From: Bradyrhizobiaceae bacterium
Lineage (GTDB): Bacteria > Pseudomonadota > Alphaproteobacteria > Rhizobiales > Xanthobacteraceae
NCBI GenBank assembly: GCA_947481685.1
Contig: CANKHA010000008.1
Location: 1 to 64,000 of the forward strand
Direction of reading: 5' to 3'
DNA: 64,000 nucleotides
A program made the translations under genes and the position numbers. Below, piece by piece: positions 1-9,560 of this stretch. Below the pieces are notes generated by a model, which had not been told where the DNA came from, searched no databases, and saw only the letters and a list, made by a program, of their open reading frames with translations. The stretch's first letter is position 1, and every line of letters starts with the position of its first letter.

Positions 1-45
1 ATGTCAGCAATCTGCATCGCGGCCGTCGTCATCTTCTGGCTATAA
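1..45 (+). other. possible 3' end of a gene entering from the left edge
   Basis: Reading frame 1 is open from the first base to a TAA at 43-45 and encodes a short hydrophobic stretch (ICIAAVVIFWL) that would suit the end of a membrane helix. It could be the tail of a gene that starts outside the window, or chance. Nothing else supports it. Confidence 0.2.
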
Positions 46-120
46 ACAATGAGTCCTGAGCCTAGGTTGTTTGGGAGTTAACGACTGAGCTAAGCCTTGT
101 GGAATAATCCCGGCCTTTCG

Positions 121-804
121 ATGAAGAACATTGCGTTCTACGTTGCCAGCTTGTCGCTTGCCTCTGCGGTTGCCTGCAAGACTCAGGCAGGTGAGCTTTG
201 CGGGCAATCCACGCTTGCCAACGAAGAAATAGAGATTGTCGGGTCTATTCAACGTTTTTGCAAAGACGTTAAAGGTGTGGCCATCCGAGATGATGTTATC
301 TGCTTTGTCTCGAAGATAGATCCTTCGTCCGAGGCTTATAAGACAGCGTTTGATGCAGTTAAAACAGGCAGTCAGAAATACTTTTATATAAACAGCGGTG
401 GTGGGGGTGAAGCATCAGCGGTAGCGCTTGCGATCTATTTGAAGCGGAAGGGCAAAACCTTAATCATCAACGAAGGCTGCTTCTCTGCCTGTGCGAACTA
501 CGTATTCACCGCCGCCCCTAGACGGATATTGCTGGGTAATGCCCAAGTTGGATGGCATGGTACCTCCGAAACGTATCCCGGGGATAGACAGACTGCCGCT
601 TATTCGATCGCGATAAGGGCACAAATCATTTTTCTGAAGTTATTCACCCCCGATGAAAGAACCAAAATTCGAAGGCTAATAGCTGAAATACCCGCCGATT
701 ATCCCTACAGAGGCTCTGAGATGGAACATCACGTATGGACGTACCCCGACAGGCGGCTGTGCGAAGAATACGGACTAAAGAATATCATCCGACTGCCAAT
801 GTAA
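121..804 (+). CDS. exported ClpP-like (crotonase-fold) protein
   Basis: A 227-residue protein with an N-terminal hydrophobic signal segment (residues 4-18), so probably periplasmic; AVAC near residue 19 is at best a weak lipobox. The middle resembles the ClpP/crotonase fold: a beta strand ending in INSGGGGEA (residues 90-98), as in the glycine-rich strand of ClpP; a GCFSACANY segment with candidate nucleophile Ser122; and GWHGT with candidate His146. The 24-residue Ser-His distance is close to the 25 residues of ClpP. It fits the group of predicted periplasmic ClpP-like proteins, whose substrates are unknown. I chose the ATG at 121 over an in-frame TTG at 97 because the signal segment begins there. 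Base composition is clearly AT-richer than the neighbours, suggesting acquisition. Protease activity is an inference. Confidence 0.7.
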   Translation: MKNIAFYVASLSLASAVACKTQAGELCGQSTLANEEIEIVGSIQRFCKDVKGVAIRDDVICFVSKIDPSSEAYKTAFDAVKTGSQKYFYINSGGGGEASAVALAIYLKRKGKTLIINEGCFSACANYVFTAAPRRILLGNAQVGWHGTSETYPGDRQTAAYSIAIRAQIIFLKLFTPDERTKIRRLIAEIPADYPYRGSEMEHHVWTYPDRRLCEEYGLKNIIRLPM

Positions 805-853
805 GACAATTGCAATTTCCTTTTACTTCTCGCAGAGACCGCTTAAGTGCAGG

Positions 854-1201
854 TCACACCTTCTTCCCCTTCGCCGCAGCCTTCGGCTTGGCAGCCACCT
901 TGGCCTTCGGCGCGGCCTTCACCTTTGGTGCGGCCTCGACCTTCGGCTCCGCCTTCACCTTCGCAACGGCCTTCGCCTTCGGCGCGGGTTTCGGCTTCGG
1001 ATTGTCGATCGCGTCCTGCGCTTCGGCGGCTTCCTTGGCGAGGCGGGCTTCGCGCAGCTTCTGGGTGCGGTCACGCAAGGCGCGGCTGGCGGCTTCGTAT
1101 TCCGCCATCGCCAGCTTGCCGTCGCGGGCCTGGTCTTCCTTGCGCTTGAAGGATGCCTCGGCCTTTTGCTGGGCTTCCTTCGACGTGTTGCTGCTGCTCA
1201 T
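854..1201 (-). CDS. small lysine/alanine/proline-rich protein with histone-H1-like tail
   Basis: A 115-residue protein in two parts. Residues 1-65 are highly charged and probably helical (many Lys, Glu, Ala, Arg). Residues 68-115 are a low-complexity tail made of repeated Lys-Ala-Pro/Val units (KAKAVAKVKAEP and variants), ending in GKKV. Such tails resemble H1-like or AlgP-like nucleoid-binding proteins, so DNA or RNA binding is possible but unproven. The protein has no enzyme motif. It lies 137 bases from the end of nrdJ on the same strand and is probably expressed separately. The repetitive tail also gives long open frames on the opposite strand, which I consider shadows. Confidence 0.65.
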   Translation of the reverse strand: MSSSNTSKEAQQKAEASFKRKEDQARDGKLAMAEYEAASRALRDRTQKLREARLAKEAAEAQDAIDNPKPKPAPKAKAVAKVKAEPKVEAAPKVKAAPKAKVAAKPKAAAKGKKV

Positions 1202-1338
1202 GTCGCTCCTTCACCGCATTCAAGCGGGTGGTGGGCCGCAATCGGTTTGCGTCAGATACGTGGATGGCCGGGCAACACAGTTGGTGCGCCGCACCCTGTT
1301 GCCCAGCCATTACCCTATATAGTGGTACCGGACTGCTT

Positions 1339-4300
1339 TTACGAGCAGCCCGTGGTTGAGCCGCAAGTATCGCATTTCATGCAGGTTCCATTGCGAACCA
1401 GCGTGTAGTTCTGGCATTCGCCGCAGGCGTCGCCTTCGTAGCCCTTGGCCTTGGCTTCCGCGCGCTTCTCGGACACCGCGACCTTGGCGCTCTTTTCCAG
1501 CAGTTCGGTCGGCGAGAGCTTGCCCACGGGCTCGGTCTTCAGCGCGGTCGCACCGTCGCTTTCGTGGCTGTGGGCAAGGACGTTTCCTTGGCCCGTGGCC
1601 GCGTGCAGCGGGGTGACCACCGCGGCGGATACGGCCGCCGCAGCCGAGGCCTGGGACGCGCTTTGCGCCCCGGCGTCGCTGCGCACCACCGAGAAGCGGT
1701 CGGTGCGCGAGCGGGTCAGGCCCTTGGAGACGAAGTGGGACGCCGTCGGCTCCTTGCCTTCGTTGACGCCCTTGCCGAGCGCGTCGAACTGCGTCTCGCT
1801 CGGGTCGACGTGGCCGAGATCGAAGCGCTCCATGTAGGAGATCGCCAGTTCGCGGAACACGTAGTCCAGGATCGAGGTGGCGAACTTGATCGAGTCGTTG
1901 CCCTGCACCGGGCCCGCGGGCTCGAAGCGGGTGAAGGTGAAGGCATCGACATATTCTTCCAGCGGCACGCCGTATTGCAGGCCGAGCGACACCGCGATGG
2001 CGAAGTTGTTGATGAAGGAGCGCAGCGCCGCGCCTTCCTTGTGCATGTCGATGAAGATCTCGCCGATGCGGCCGTCGTCGTATTCGCCGGTGCGGAGATA
2101 AACCTTGTGGCCGCCAACAACGGCTTTCTGGGTATAGCCCTTGCGGCGATCCGGGAGTTTTTCGCGTTCCCGCATGACAACGATACGCTCGATGACCTTC
2201 TCGACCATCTTCTCGGCGAGCGCGGTGGTGCGCGCGGCCTGCGGCTTGTCGAGGAAGCTTTCGACGGCATCCTCTTCCTCGTCGTCATCGGAGATGAGCT
2301 GCGAGTTGAGCGGCTGGCTCAGTTTCGAGCCGTCGCGATAGAGCGCGTTGGCCTTCAGCGCGAGCTTCCACGAGAGCAGGTAAGCCGACTTGCAGTCGTC
2401 CACCGTGGCGTCGTTCGGCATGTTGATGGTCTTGGAGATGGCGCCGGAGATGAAGGGCTGCGCCGCCGCCATCATGCGGATGTGGCTCTCGACCGAGAGA
2501 TAGCGCTTGCCGATCTTGCCGCAGGGATTGGCGCAATCGAACACGAGGTAATGCTCGGCCTTCAGGTGCGGAGCGCCTTCCACCGTCATCGCACCGCAGA
2601 CATGGATGTTGGCAGCCTCGATCTCGCGCTTGGTGAATCCGAGATGCGAGAGCAGATCGAAGTTGGCTACGGCCATGGTCTCGGCGGGAATGCCGAGCTC
2701 GTTGATGCAGACGTCTTCGCCGAGCGTCCACTTGTTGAAGGCGAACTTGATGTCGAAGGCGGTCGGCAGGGCCTTTTCCACCCGGGCGATGGTTTCGTCG
2801 GAGAAGCCTTTTGCACGCAACGTGGTGTGGTTGATGCCGGGGGCCTGGCCGAGCGAGCCGTGGCCGATGGCATAGACCTCGATCTCGCCGATCTGGTCGC
2901 CGGAGTAACCCAGCACGCGGAGCGCTTCCGGCACCGCGCGGTTGATGATCTTCCAGTAGCCGCCGCCGGCGAGCTTCTTGAACTTCACCAGCGCGAAGTC
3001 GGGCTCGATGCCGGTGGTGTCGCAATCCATCACGAGGCCGATCGTGCCGGTGGGCGCGATGACCGAGGTCTGGGCGTTGCGGTAGCCGTGCTTCTCGCCG
3101 AGCTTCAGCGCGAGGTCCCACGCCGCCATGGCGTGCTGGACCAGCTTCTGCTCTGGGCAGGACTTGTGGTCGAGCGGGATCGGCGGCTGCGCGACCTTCT
3201 CGTAGCCGGTGCGCTCGCCATGCGCCGCGCGGCGATGGTTGCGGATCACGCGCAGCATGTGCTCGCGGTTTTTCTTAAAGCCCGGGAAGGGGCTTTGCCG
3301 TGCGGCCATCTCAGCGGACGTGGCGTAGGACACGCCGGTCATGATCGAGGTGAGCGCGCCCGCGATGGCGCGGCCGGCGTCGCTGTCGTAGCCGATGCCG
3401 GACGACATCAGGAGGCCGCCGAGGTTGGCATAGCCGAGGCCCAGCGTGCGGAATTCATACGAGAGCTGCGCGATTTCCTTCGACGGGAACTGCGCCATCA
3501 GCACCGAGACTTCGAGCACGACGGTCCAGAGCCGGACGGCGTGTTCGTAATCCTCGACGTTGAACAGGCCGGTCTTCGGATCGCGGAAGGTGAGCAGGTT
3601 CATCGACGCCAGATTGCAGGCGGTGTCGTCGAGGAACATGTATTCCGAGCACGGATTGGATGCGCGGATCGGGCCGGACGCCGGACAGGTGTGCCAGTCG
3701 TTGACCGTGGTGTGATATTGCAGGCCCGGATCGGCGCAGGCCCAGGCGGCGTAGCCGATCTTCTCCCACAGGTCGCGCGCCTTCACGGTCTTGGAGATGC
3801 CGCGGCCACGGGTGCGGTTGAACAGATCCCAGTTGCCGTCGGACTCGACAGCCTTCAGGAATTCATCGGTGACGCGCACCGAGTTGTTGGAATTCTGGCC
3901 GGAGACGGTGAGGTAAGCTTCGCTGTCCCAATCGGTATCGTAGACCGGGAAATCCATATCCGTGTAGCCCTGGCGGGCGAACTGGATCACGCGCTGGATC
4001 GAATTGTCCGGAATCATGTTGCGGCGCGCGGCCTTGATCTCGCGGCGCAAGACGGGATTCTTTTCCGGATCGAAGCAGTCGTCGCCCGAGCCTTCGCAAT
4101 TCACGCAGGCTTTGAGAATGGCTTTGAGATGCTTCTGGTTGATCTTGGAGCCGGTGACCAGCGCTGCAACCTTCTGCTCTTCCTTCACCTTCCAGTCGAT
4201 GAACTCCTCGATATCCGGATGGTCGGTATCGACGATCACCATCTTCGCCGCTCTGCGAGTCGTTCCACCGGACTTAATGGCGCCCGCGGCGCGGTCGCCG

Positions 4301-5079
4301 ATCTTGAGGAAGCTCATCAGGCCGGACGAGCGTCCGCCGCCGGAGAGCTTTTCGCCGCCGCCGCGCAGCTGCGAGAAGTTCGAGCCGGTGCCGGAGCCGT
4401 ATTTGAACAGGCGTGCTTCGCGCACCCACAGGTCCATGATGCCGCCTTCGTTCACCAGGTCGTCGCTGACGGACTGGATGAAGCAGGCATGCGGCTGCGG
4501 ATGTTCGTAGGCGCTCTTGGACTTGGTGAGCTTGCCGGTCTGGAAGTCGACGTAATAGTGGCCCTGTCCGGGACCGTCGATGCCATAGGCCCAGTGCAGG
4601 CCGGTGTTGAACCATTGTGGCGAATTCGGCGCCGCGATCTGCAGCGAAAGCATCGCGCGCAGTTCATCGAAGAAGGCTTGCGCGTCGGTGTCGCTTTTGA
4701 AGTAGCCGCCCTTCCAGCCCCAGTAAGTCCAGGTGCCGGCCAGCCGGTCGAAAACCTGCTTCGACGAGGTCTCGCCGACGATGCGCTCGGCCTCGGGCAA
4801 GGCAGCCAGCGCTTCGGTGTCGGGGACGGACCGCCACAGGAAGGAGGGGACGCTCTCTTCCTCGACCTTCTTCAGCCGGGCGGGCACGCCGGCCTTGCGG
4901 AAATACTTCTGCGCGATGACGTCCGACGCCACCTGCGACCAGAACGCCGGGACCTCCACGTTGTCCGCCTTGAAGACGGTCGAGCCGTCCGGATTGCGGA
5001 TTTCGCTGGTGGTCAAACGGAATTCGATCTCCGCGTAGGGAGACTGGCCTTCTTTGGTGTAGCGCCGTGCGATCTGCAT
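1339..5079 (-). CDS. nrdJ: vitamin B12-dependent (class II) ribonucleoside-diphosphate reductase
   Basis: At 1246 residues this is a full-length class II ribonucleotide reductase, which makes deoxyribonucleotides using adenosylcobalamin and needs no oxygen. Visible landmarks are [11 protein letters not shown] near residue 205 (N-terminal redox cysteine region), [20 protein letters not shown] near residue 480 (the active-site Cys-x-Glu loop and the finger-loop region), and ANPCGKIG further on. The C-terminus carries the cysteine-rich tail [13 protein letters not shown] then CMKCDTCG, typical of the long NrdJ form and thought to pass electrons to the active site. The ATG at 5079 gives the usual [15 protein letters not shown] start. 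The gene appears monocistronic with a long leader. No NrdAB or NrdEF genes are in the window. Confidence 0.97.
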   Translation of the reverse strand: MQIARRYTKEGQSPYAEIEFRLTTSEIRNPDGSTVFKADNVEVPAFWSQVASDVIAQKYFRKAGVPARLKKVEEESVPSFLWRSVPDTEALAALPEAERIVGETSSKQVFDRLAGTWTYWGWKGGYFKSDTDAQAFFDELRAMLSLQIAAPNSPQWFNTGLHWAYGIDGPGQGHYYVDFQTGKLTKSKSAYEHPQPHACFIQSVSDDLVNEGGIMDLWVREARLFKYGSGTGSNFSQLRGGGEKLSGGGRSSGLMSFLKIGDRAAGAIKSGGTTRRAAKMVIVDTDHPDIEEFIDWKVKEEQKVAALVTGSKINQKHLKAILKACVNCEGSGDDCFDPEKNPVLRREIKAARRNMIPDNSIQRVIQFARQGYTDMDFPVYDTDWDSEAYLTVSGQNSNNSVRVTDEFLKAVESDGNWDLFNRTRGRGISKTVKARDLWEKIGYAAWACADPGLQYHTTVNDWHTCPASGPIRASNPCSEYMFLDDTACNLASMNLLTFRDPKTGLFNVEDYEHAVRLWTVVLEVSVLMAQFPSKEIAQLSYEFRTLGLGYANLGGLLMSSGIGYDSDAGRAIAGALTSIMTGVSYATSAEMAARQSPFPGFKKNREHMLRVIRNHRRAAHGERTGYEKVAQPPIPLDHKSCPEQKLVQHAMAAWDLALKLGEKHGYRNAQTSVIAPTGTIGLVMDCDTTGIEPDFALVKFKKLAGGGYWKIINRAVPEALRVLGYSGDQIGEIEVYAIGHGSLGQAPGINHTTLRAKGFSDETIARVEKALPTAFDIKFAFNKWTLGEDVCINELGIPAETMAVANFDLLSHLGFTKREIEAANIHVCGAMTVEGAPHLKAEHYLVFDCANPCGKIGKRYLSVESHIRMMAAAQPFISGAISKTINMPNDATVDDCKSAYLLSWKLALKANALYRDGSKLSQPLNSQLISDDDEEEDAVESFLDKPQAARTTALAEKMVEKVIERIVVMREREKLPDRRKGYTQKAVVGGHKVYLRTGEYDDGRIGEIFIDMHKEGAALRSFINNFAIAVSLGLQYGVPLEEYVDAFTFTRFEPAGPVQGNDSIKFATSILDYVFRELAISYMERFDLGHVDPSETQFDALGKGVNEGKEPTASHFVSKGLTRSRTDRFSVVRSDAGAQSASQASAAAAVSAAVVTPLHAATGQGNVLAHSHESDGATALKTEPVGKLSPTELLEKSAKVAVSEKRAEAKAKGYEGDACGECQNYTLVRNGTCMKCDTCGSTTGCS

Positions 5080-5826
5080 TGATTTCTGCCCCTAATTTCC
5101 CGGGCGGTCGCCTCAGTCTCAAAGATAAGCATTGAGACGACGCGCCGACACCTTTTCTGCCTCCGCGGAGCTGCCCCCGCGGCGACCATTTGACTCCCAC
5201 CAAACTGTCCAACTGCTCCCCGTCGGGCTCTGGCGGCTTCTGGACCGTCTTGAACCCCTAGTTGCGACGCACCGGGCGCTCGTCCCAGGGCGATAAATGC
5301 CGTCTCCAAAGCCGATTTTGGCCCGACGGAGCATCCTGTCATCGTCCCTTTGGGGAGCGTCCGGAGGGACTAGAAACACCCGCCGCCGAACTCCAGAAAG
5401 CTAGGACGACTTCTCCGTGCCGTCAAGAACTAGTATGAAGGTCTGAATCAATCACTAAATGTGGGGATAGCGGGGGAAAGAATCGACCGCGCTGCAGTAA
5501 GTCTCGGAGATTCAGAGAGGATTCGGAAGGACTATTTATTTGCGGCTGTGCGGTACCCCCGCTTTCCACCGGCCGGGGTCGAAAAAAACCTGACGCCGGA
5601 GCCCACAAGCGATAGTTCCATTCCCGTTTTTTCCGGCCTCCAGCCCTCACCACACGCCAAAGCTGTATTGTGGCGGCATCCGGGCACCGTCAAAGACGCG
5701 ATTCTGGTGCGTGCGAGCGCGACTCATTTCTGTCGGGAAACCGTCATGGCGAGAATCTCCAAACCGCCGCGGATCGGCGCCATTTTTCTGTCGCCGCCCG
5801 CGCTTCGCCGTGCCAAAGACGTGGCC
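5080..5826. other. intergenic region between nrdJ and a binding-protein gene
   Basis: About 750 bases separate the divergent starts. It must contain the nrdJ promoter and leader on the reverse strand and the promoter of the forward gene. I looked for a cobalamin riboswitch core (the B12-box consensus) in the nrdJ leader and found nothing convincing, nor a clear NrdR palindrome. The frame of the forward gene stays open back to 5461, so the real start could lie further upstream (for example the ATG at 5746). Confidence 0.5.
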
Positions 5827-6510
5827 ATGAAAATGTTCAGCGCACTGGCCGTCAAAGAAGTCGTGGAGTCGGCCTTCAAAGCCTTCACGCAGGAAAATGG
5901 CGAAACCGCCGAAACCTTCTTCGGTCCGGTCGGCGCCGTGGTGGAGAAGATCAACGGCGGCGAGAGCGCGGATCTCGCGATTCTCATCCCGCCCGCGCTA
6001 GAGAAGCTGAAGGGCACCGTCACCGGCCGCTTCGATCTCGGCAAGGTCGGCATCTGGGTGACCATCCGGCCGGGCCTCAAGCAGCCCGACCTCTCGAGCA
6101 CGGAATCCTTCAAGCAGATGCTGCTCGATGCGAAGTCGCTGTCGTTGACCGATCCCGGCGTCGGCGGCACCGCCGGCATCTATCTCGCGAACCTGCTGGA
6201 GAAGATGGGCATCGCCGACACCATCAGGTCCAAAGTGCAGTGGCAGAAGAACGGCTTCGTCACCGCGCAGGCGGTGCTGGCCGGCGACGCCGATCTCGGC
6301 ATGACGCAGAAGAGCGAGATCGTCGCCATGAAGGGCGCCATTCTCGCAGGACCGCTGCCGGAAGCGATTCAGTCGGTGACGACCTATTCCGCCGGTGTGT
6401 TCGCCACGAGCAAGCAGCAGGACACGGCGCGCGCCTTCATCGACAGGCTGCTCAGTCCCGCGCTGCATGAGAAGTGGCGCGCGGCGGGCTTCGAACTTCC
6501 CGGGGCCTAG
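5827..6510 (+). CDS. ModA-like substrate-binding protein (extracytoplasmic solute-binding fold)
   Basis: A 227-residue protein resembling molybdate-type ABC binding proteins: MKMFSALAVKEV at the start corresponds to the first strand of the family, followed by FGPVGAVVEKINGGESADLAIL, a hinge region around LTDPGVGGTAGIYLA, and the family's late motif (A)RAFIDRLLSPALHEKWRAAGF. No signal peptide is visible from this start; the frame extends upstream to an ATG at 5746 and beyond, but those residues do not look like a secretion signal either. No ModBC genes are adjacent, so transport of molybdate is not supported. Orphan members of this family are common in Bradyrhizobium-like genomes. Start site is uncertain; family assignment is good. 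Confidence 0.75.
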   Translation: MKMFSALAVKEVVESAFKAFTQENGETAETFFGPVGAVVEKINGGESADLAILIPPALEKLKGTVTGRFDLGKVGIWVTIRPGLKQPDLSSTESFKQMLLDAKSLSLTDPGVGGTAGIYLANLLEKMGIADTIRSKVQWQKNGFVTAQAVLAGDADLGMTQKSEIVAMKGAILAGPLPEAIQSVTTYSAGVFATSKQQDTARAFIDRLLSPALHEKWRAAGFELPGA

Positions 6511-6552
6511 ACGGCTGCATTCCGGTTCGTCAGCGTGAGCTGCGCGCAAAAG

Positions 6553-6581
6553 AAAAGGGCCGGCTTCAAGCCGGCCCTTTT
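6553..6581. terminator. bidirectional rho-independent terminator
   Basis: A near-perfect GC-rich inverted repeat: AAAAGGGCCGGCTT, one base, then AAGCCGGCCCTTTT. It is flanked by A-run and T-run, lies between two convergent genes ending at 6510 and 6604, and can serve both strands. Confidence 0.85.
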
Positions 6582-6603
6582 GCCGTCAAACATTGCCGGG
6601 GTT

Positions 6604-7944
6604 CTACGGACCGCCGAAGCGGTAGTTCACGCCGACGCGCAGAACCGCCACCGCATCCTGTTTGATGTAATCCTGGATGTCGGAATCGCCGGTCAGGGCG
6701 GGCATGGCCTTACTCTTGTTCGCAAAATAGGTCAGGCCTTCCAGGCGAACGGACCAGTTAGGATTGAACGCCCAATCCACGCCGCTACCGATCACCAGGC
6801 CGCTGGAGCGCAAGCCCTGGCTCGCGGGGTTGCCACCCTCAACGACATCGAGCTTGGAGTTGATCATGCCCCAGCCGCCGGTGATGTAATACAGGCGATT
6901 GTCGGCAGCGATGCCGACGCGACCACGGATGCTGGCAAGCGATGTCGTCTTGAGCTTTTCGCTGTCACCTTCAGTGTCAGTGCGCTGTTTGCTCATGCCC
7001 GACCACGAGCCATCGGCTTCGAGACCGTACACGATCGCACCATTCTGGAAGTTGTAGCCGATCTGAAGACCGCCGAGCGCGCCCTTCGGGTCGATATTGA
7101 ATGATCCGTTATCGCCGGCTTCATCGTACACGCCGGTGATACGCGAACTGCCGTATCCGCCATGGGCGCCCACATAAAGACCGGTCCAGTTCATCGCGGG
7201 AGAGGTCGCACGGACAGCCTGGCCGCCATTGAACCGGTAATTGGCTGCAATACGCGCAACGTGAATGCCTTCAGCTTTCACGAAGTCCGTTGCATCGGAA
7301 TCGTTTGTCAGGTTCGGGATGTCGGCGCGTTTGGACATTGCATAATAGAGGTACTCGCCGCGCAGGCTCCAGTTCGGCGTCAGCGCATATTCGGCGCCGA
7401 ATCCGGAAACCAGGCCCCACGAGTTGAGGTTCACAGATGCTGGGCTCGGCGTGTCGCTTCCGGTCACAGTGAACTTGGACTGTGCGTAGCCAACGCCGAT
7501 GCTGCCGAAGATAAAGAGATTGTCGATCGCCGCACCGCTGCGAAAGCGCGCGCTGCCGAGGAAATTCGTCTTTGTGCGCTGCGTGTCGCCATCAAGATCG
7601 ACGCGGCTCTTGTCGAGAGAGCCCCAGGTGCCGTCGACTTCGACGCCATAGACCAGGCGTCCGTATTGCCAGTTGTAGCCGGCCTGCGCGCCGCCGAGGG
7701 CGCCCGTGCCGTGGAAATCAATCGGGCCGGTATTAGTGCCGTCGTCGTAAGTGCCGCGCGAATTTGCCGAACCGTAGCCAACGTGACCACCGAGATAAAA
7801 TCCGCTCCAGTCGGCTACGCCAAGAGTGGCAACCGGTGCCGCGACTGCCTTGCGGGGCAGCTCAGCTGCGGATGCCGCCAAGACGCCAATCGAAGTAACG
7901 CCAGCGCCTGCTACCAAAACCGTTACCAACCAACTTGTGCGCAT
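6604..7944 (-). CDS. outer membrane protein with two tandem Omp25-like beta-barrel domains
   Basis: A 446-residue exported protein. The ATG at 7944 gives a signal peptide (MRTSWLVTVLVAGAG... ending near ASAAELP). The mature part contains two homologous copies of the small eight-strand outer membrane barrel of the Omp25/RopB type that normally occurs singly. Copy 1 starts at WSGFYLGGHVGYG (about residue 44) and ends ARIAANYRFNGG; copy 2 starts at WTGLYVGAHGGYG and ends LRVGVNYRFGGP. Both copies share a GALGG(A/L)Q(A/I)GYN turn, a (V/L)YG(V/L)E(V/A)DG strand and a (N/P)NWS(L/V)R strand. The last residues are not the usual terminal Phe. It probably forms a structural outer membrane component. 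The open frame continues far upstream but lacks a secretion signal there. Confidence 0.88.
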   Translation of the reverse strand: MRTSWLVTVLVAGAGVTSIGVLAASAAELPRKAVAAPVATLGVADWSGFYLGGHVGYGSANSRGTYDDGTNTGPIDFHGTGALGGAQAGYNWQYGRLVYGVEVDGTWGSLDKSRVDLDGDTQRTKTNFLGSARFRSGAAIDNLFIFGSIGVGYAQSKFTVTGSDTPSPASVNLNSWGLVSGFGAEYALTPNWSLRGEYLYYAMSKRADIPNLTNDSDATDFVKAEGIHVARIAANYRFNGGQAVRATSPAMNWTGLYVGAHGGYGSSRITGVYDEAGDNGSFNIDPKGALGGLQIGYNFQNGAIVYGLEADGSWSGMSKQRTDTEGDSEKLKTTSLASIRGRVGIAADNRLYYITGGWGMINSKLDVVEGGNPASQGLRSSGLVIGSGVDWAFNPNWSVRLEGLTYFANKSKAMPALTGDSDIQDYIKQDAVAVLRVGVNYRFGGP

Positions 7945-8140
7945 GACACAACGACCTTCATTCACGTTCCAACTGAGCCTAATTATTAGCGGATTTGGTT
8001 TCACCGCGCCGTGTCTTTTTTGCCACATTCCCCAAAATCCATCACTGCGGGACTTACAAACGCGTGAGGCCGGGATGCTAGACTCCGCGTGTATCGGGTG
8101 GCAGAAGGGGCTAATCGCGCAACGACGGGCTAACGCCGCC

Positions 8141-8554
8141 ATGAAACGTTTCCTGCTGCTTTTCTTTACCTGGTGGAACGGTTCGACCTTCGGCACGAAT
8201 CTCTGGACCCGGCGCTTTGGCGAACTCGTCGGCGAAGACGAAACCGGCAACCGATATTACCGGACCAAGGGCGGGGCCATCGACCCGACGCTCGGATTTC
8301 AGCGCCGCTGGGTGATCTACAACGGCGTGGCGGAAGCCTCGACAATTCCGCCGTCCTGGCATGGCTGGATTCATCACACTGTCGATGTGCCGCCGACCGA
8401 AGAAAATTATCAGCCTTACGCCTGGCAGAAGCCGCACCGTCCCAACATGACGGGAACGCCGGCTGCGTACCGGCCATCCGGTTCGACCTTGGCCTCCGGA
8501 CGGCGGCCCAAGGCGACGGGTGACTACAAGGCGTGGACACCGGGCGAACGCTAG
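8141..8554 (+). CDS. NADH:ubiquinone oxidoreductase accessory subunit, NDUFA12 family
   Basis: A 137-residue protein of the NDUFA12 (B17.2) family, an accessory subunit of respiratory complex I conserved between alphaproteobacteria and mitochondria, bound at the membrane-arm/matrix-arm junction. Diagnostic features are the start MKRFLLLFFTWWNGSTFGT, the VGEDETGNRYY motif, the RRWVIYNG segment, and SWHGWIHH followed by a PP(T) turn. The C-terminus is rich in Pro and basic residues (PHRPNMTGTP). Choosing the ATG at 8141 matches the usual N-terminus. It lies upstream of the DUF2155 gene on the same strand, an arrangement frequent in Hyphomicrobiales. Confidence 0.92.
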   Translation: MKRFLLLFFTWWNGSTFGTNLWTRRFGELVGEDETGNRYYRTKGGAIDPTLGFQRRWVIYNGVAEASTIPPSWHGWIHHTVDVPPTEENYQPYAWQKPHRPNMTGTPAAYRPSGSTLASGRRPKATGDYKAWTPGER

Positions 8555-8655
8555 ATAGCCTGGGGCGCCAACGCCCTTTCCCCGCCGTATTGTCCGTGTT
8601 AACCGGACTTATCCGATCTCGGGTTTACCCGAGATTGATGCGCGGCAAATGGCCA

Positions 8656-9498
8656 ATGTCCAGAATCCTTCTTGCTCTTATCCTGCTCGCCGCTGTCGCC
8701 CCATCGCTTGTGGCAACGCCCGCACGCGCGCAATTCGAGTTCCTTTTTGGAAATCCCCCGCCGCGGCCGCCCCAGGCTGTGCCGGGCGGCCGTCAACCGC
8801 AACAACAACAGCCGCAATATCAACAGCAGCCGCAGTATCAAGGCCAGCCGCCGCAGACCCTGCAGCAGCCGGGCGCACCGCGTCCGCAACGCCCGCAGCA
8901 GGGTGTTCAATCCGAGCCATTGGCACCCCCGCCGGGTGGCAACGCCGCGCCCGCTCCGCAGCGCGCGCAGCGGCCGGCGCAGCCAGCTCAGCCGCAGCCG
9001 CAAGAACAGGCAAACGTGCCGGACCAGCCTAGCGATGAAACCGCGATTGAGCCGCCGGGCAACAAGGTGCCGAATCCCACGGGTGTCTTCTCAGGCCTCG
9101 ACAAGATCACCGGGCGCATCACAAGCTTTGACGTGGCGGTGAATGAAACGGTGCAGTTCGGCGCGCTCCAGGTGACGCCGCGGGCCTGTTACACCCGCCC
9201 GGCAACCGAAACGCCGCATACCGACGCCTTTATCGAAGTCGACGAGGTGACTCTGCAAGGCGAGATCAAACGCATCTATACCGGCTGGATGTTCGCCGCG
9301 AGCCCCGGGCTGCATGCTGTTGAGCATCCGATTTACGATGTCTGGCTCAACGACTGTAAAGGCGCCGCTGCGGTGGCCGAAGTGCAGCCCGATCCTGCGG
9401 CGGCCGCACGGCCCGCACCGCGTGCGCAACAACCGGCACAACCGCGGCCGCCTGCACCGCAACAGCGCCGGCCTCCGCAGCAACAACAGCAGTTCTGA
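8656..9498 (+). CDS. exported DUF2155 protein with Pro/Gln-rich linker
   Basis: A 280-residue protein with a signal peptide (SRILLALILLAAVAPSLVA, cleavage near ARAQ). Residues 35-115 form a low-complexity Pro/Gln/Arg segment with QPQQQQPQYQQQPQYQ repeats. The DUF2155 domain occupies about residues 140-235: FDVAVNETVQFGALQVTPRA, CYTRP, DAFIEVDEV and GWMFAASPGLHAVEHPIYDVWL, with two cysteines (CYT and NDCK) that could form a disulfide. The C-terminal 40 residues are again Pro/Gln-rich (PQQQQQF). DUF2155 function is not established; a periplasmic or envelope role is inferred. The ATG at 8638 is an alternative start six codons earlier. Confidence 0.88.
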   Translation: MSRILLALILLAAVAPSLVATPARAQFEFLFGNPPPRPPQAVPGGRQPQQQQPQYQQQPQYQGQPPQTLQQPGAPRPQRPQQGVQSEPLAPPPGGNAAPAPQRAQRPAQPAQPQPQEQANVPDQPSDETAIEPPGNKVPNPTGVFSGLDKITGRITSFDVAVNETVQFGALQVTPRACYTRPATETPHTDAFIEVDEVTLQGEIKRIYTGWMFAASPGLHAVEHPIYDVWLNDCKGAAAVAEVQPDPAAAARPAPRAQQPAQPRPPAPQQRRPPQQQQQF

Positions 9499-9510
9499 TC
9501 AATTTAGTTG

Positions 9511-9560
9511 GCGCATGATCTTTATCGGCGAACCGGTTCCCACTTCGCCGGATCATGCGC
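9511..9560. repeat. 50-bp palindromic intergenic repeat, copy 1
   Basis: The ends GCGCATGATC and GATCATGCGC are exact inverted repeats and the core is GGCGAACCGGTTCCCACTTC. It is nearly identical to the copy at 10308-10357 (the TTTATC/TTATTC segment differs). It overlaps the 3' end of aat, whose TGA stop (9553-9555, reverse strand) lies inside it. Repeats with the AACCGGT-CCCACTT core are common between genes in Bradyrhizobium-like genomes. Confidence 0.85.

Noticed and set aside
1564-5082. A 1172-codon open frame opposite nrdJ
   Set aside because: It is a mirror of the nrdJ reading frame caused by GC-rich codon use; the protein has no recognisable domain, and nrdJ is certain.
5080-5460. Cobalamin riboswitch in front of nrdJ
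   Set aside because: Expected because NrdJ depends on B12, but no B12-box core or paired elements could be recognised by reading. A covariance search would be decisive.
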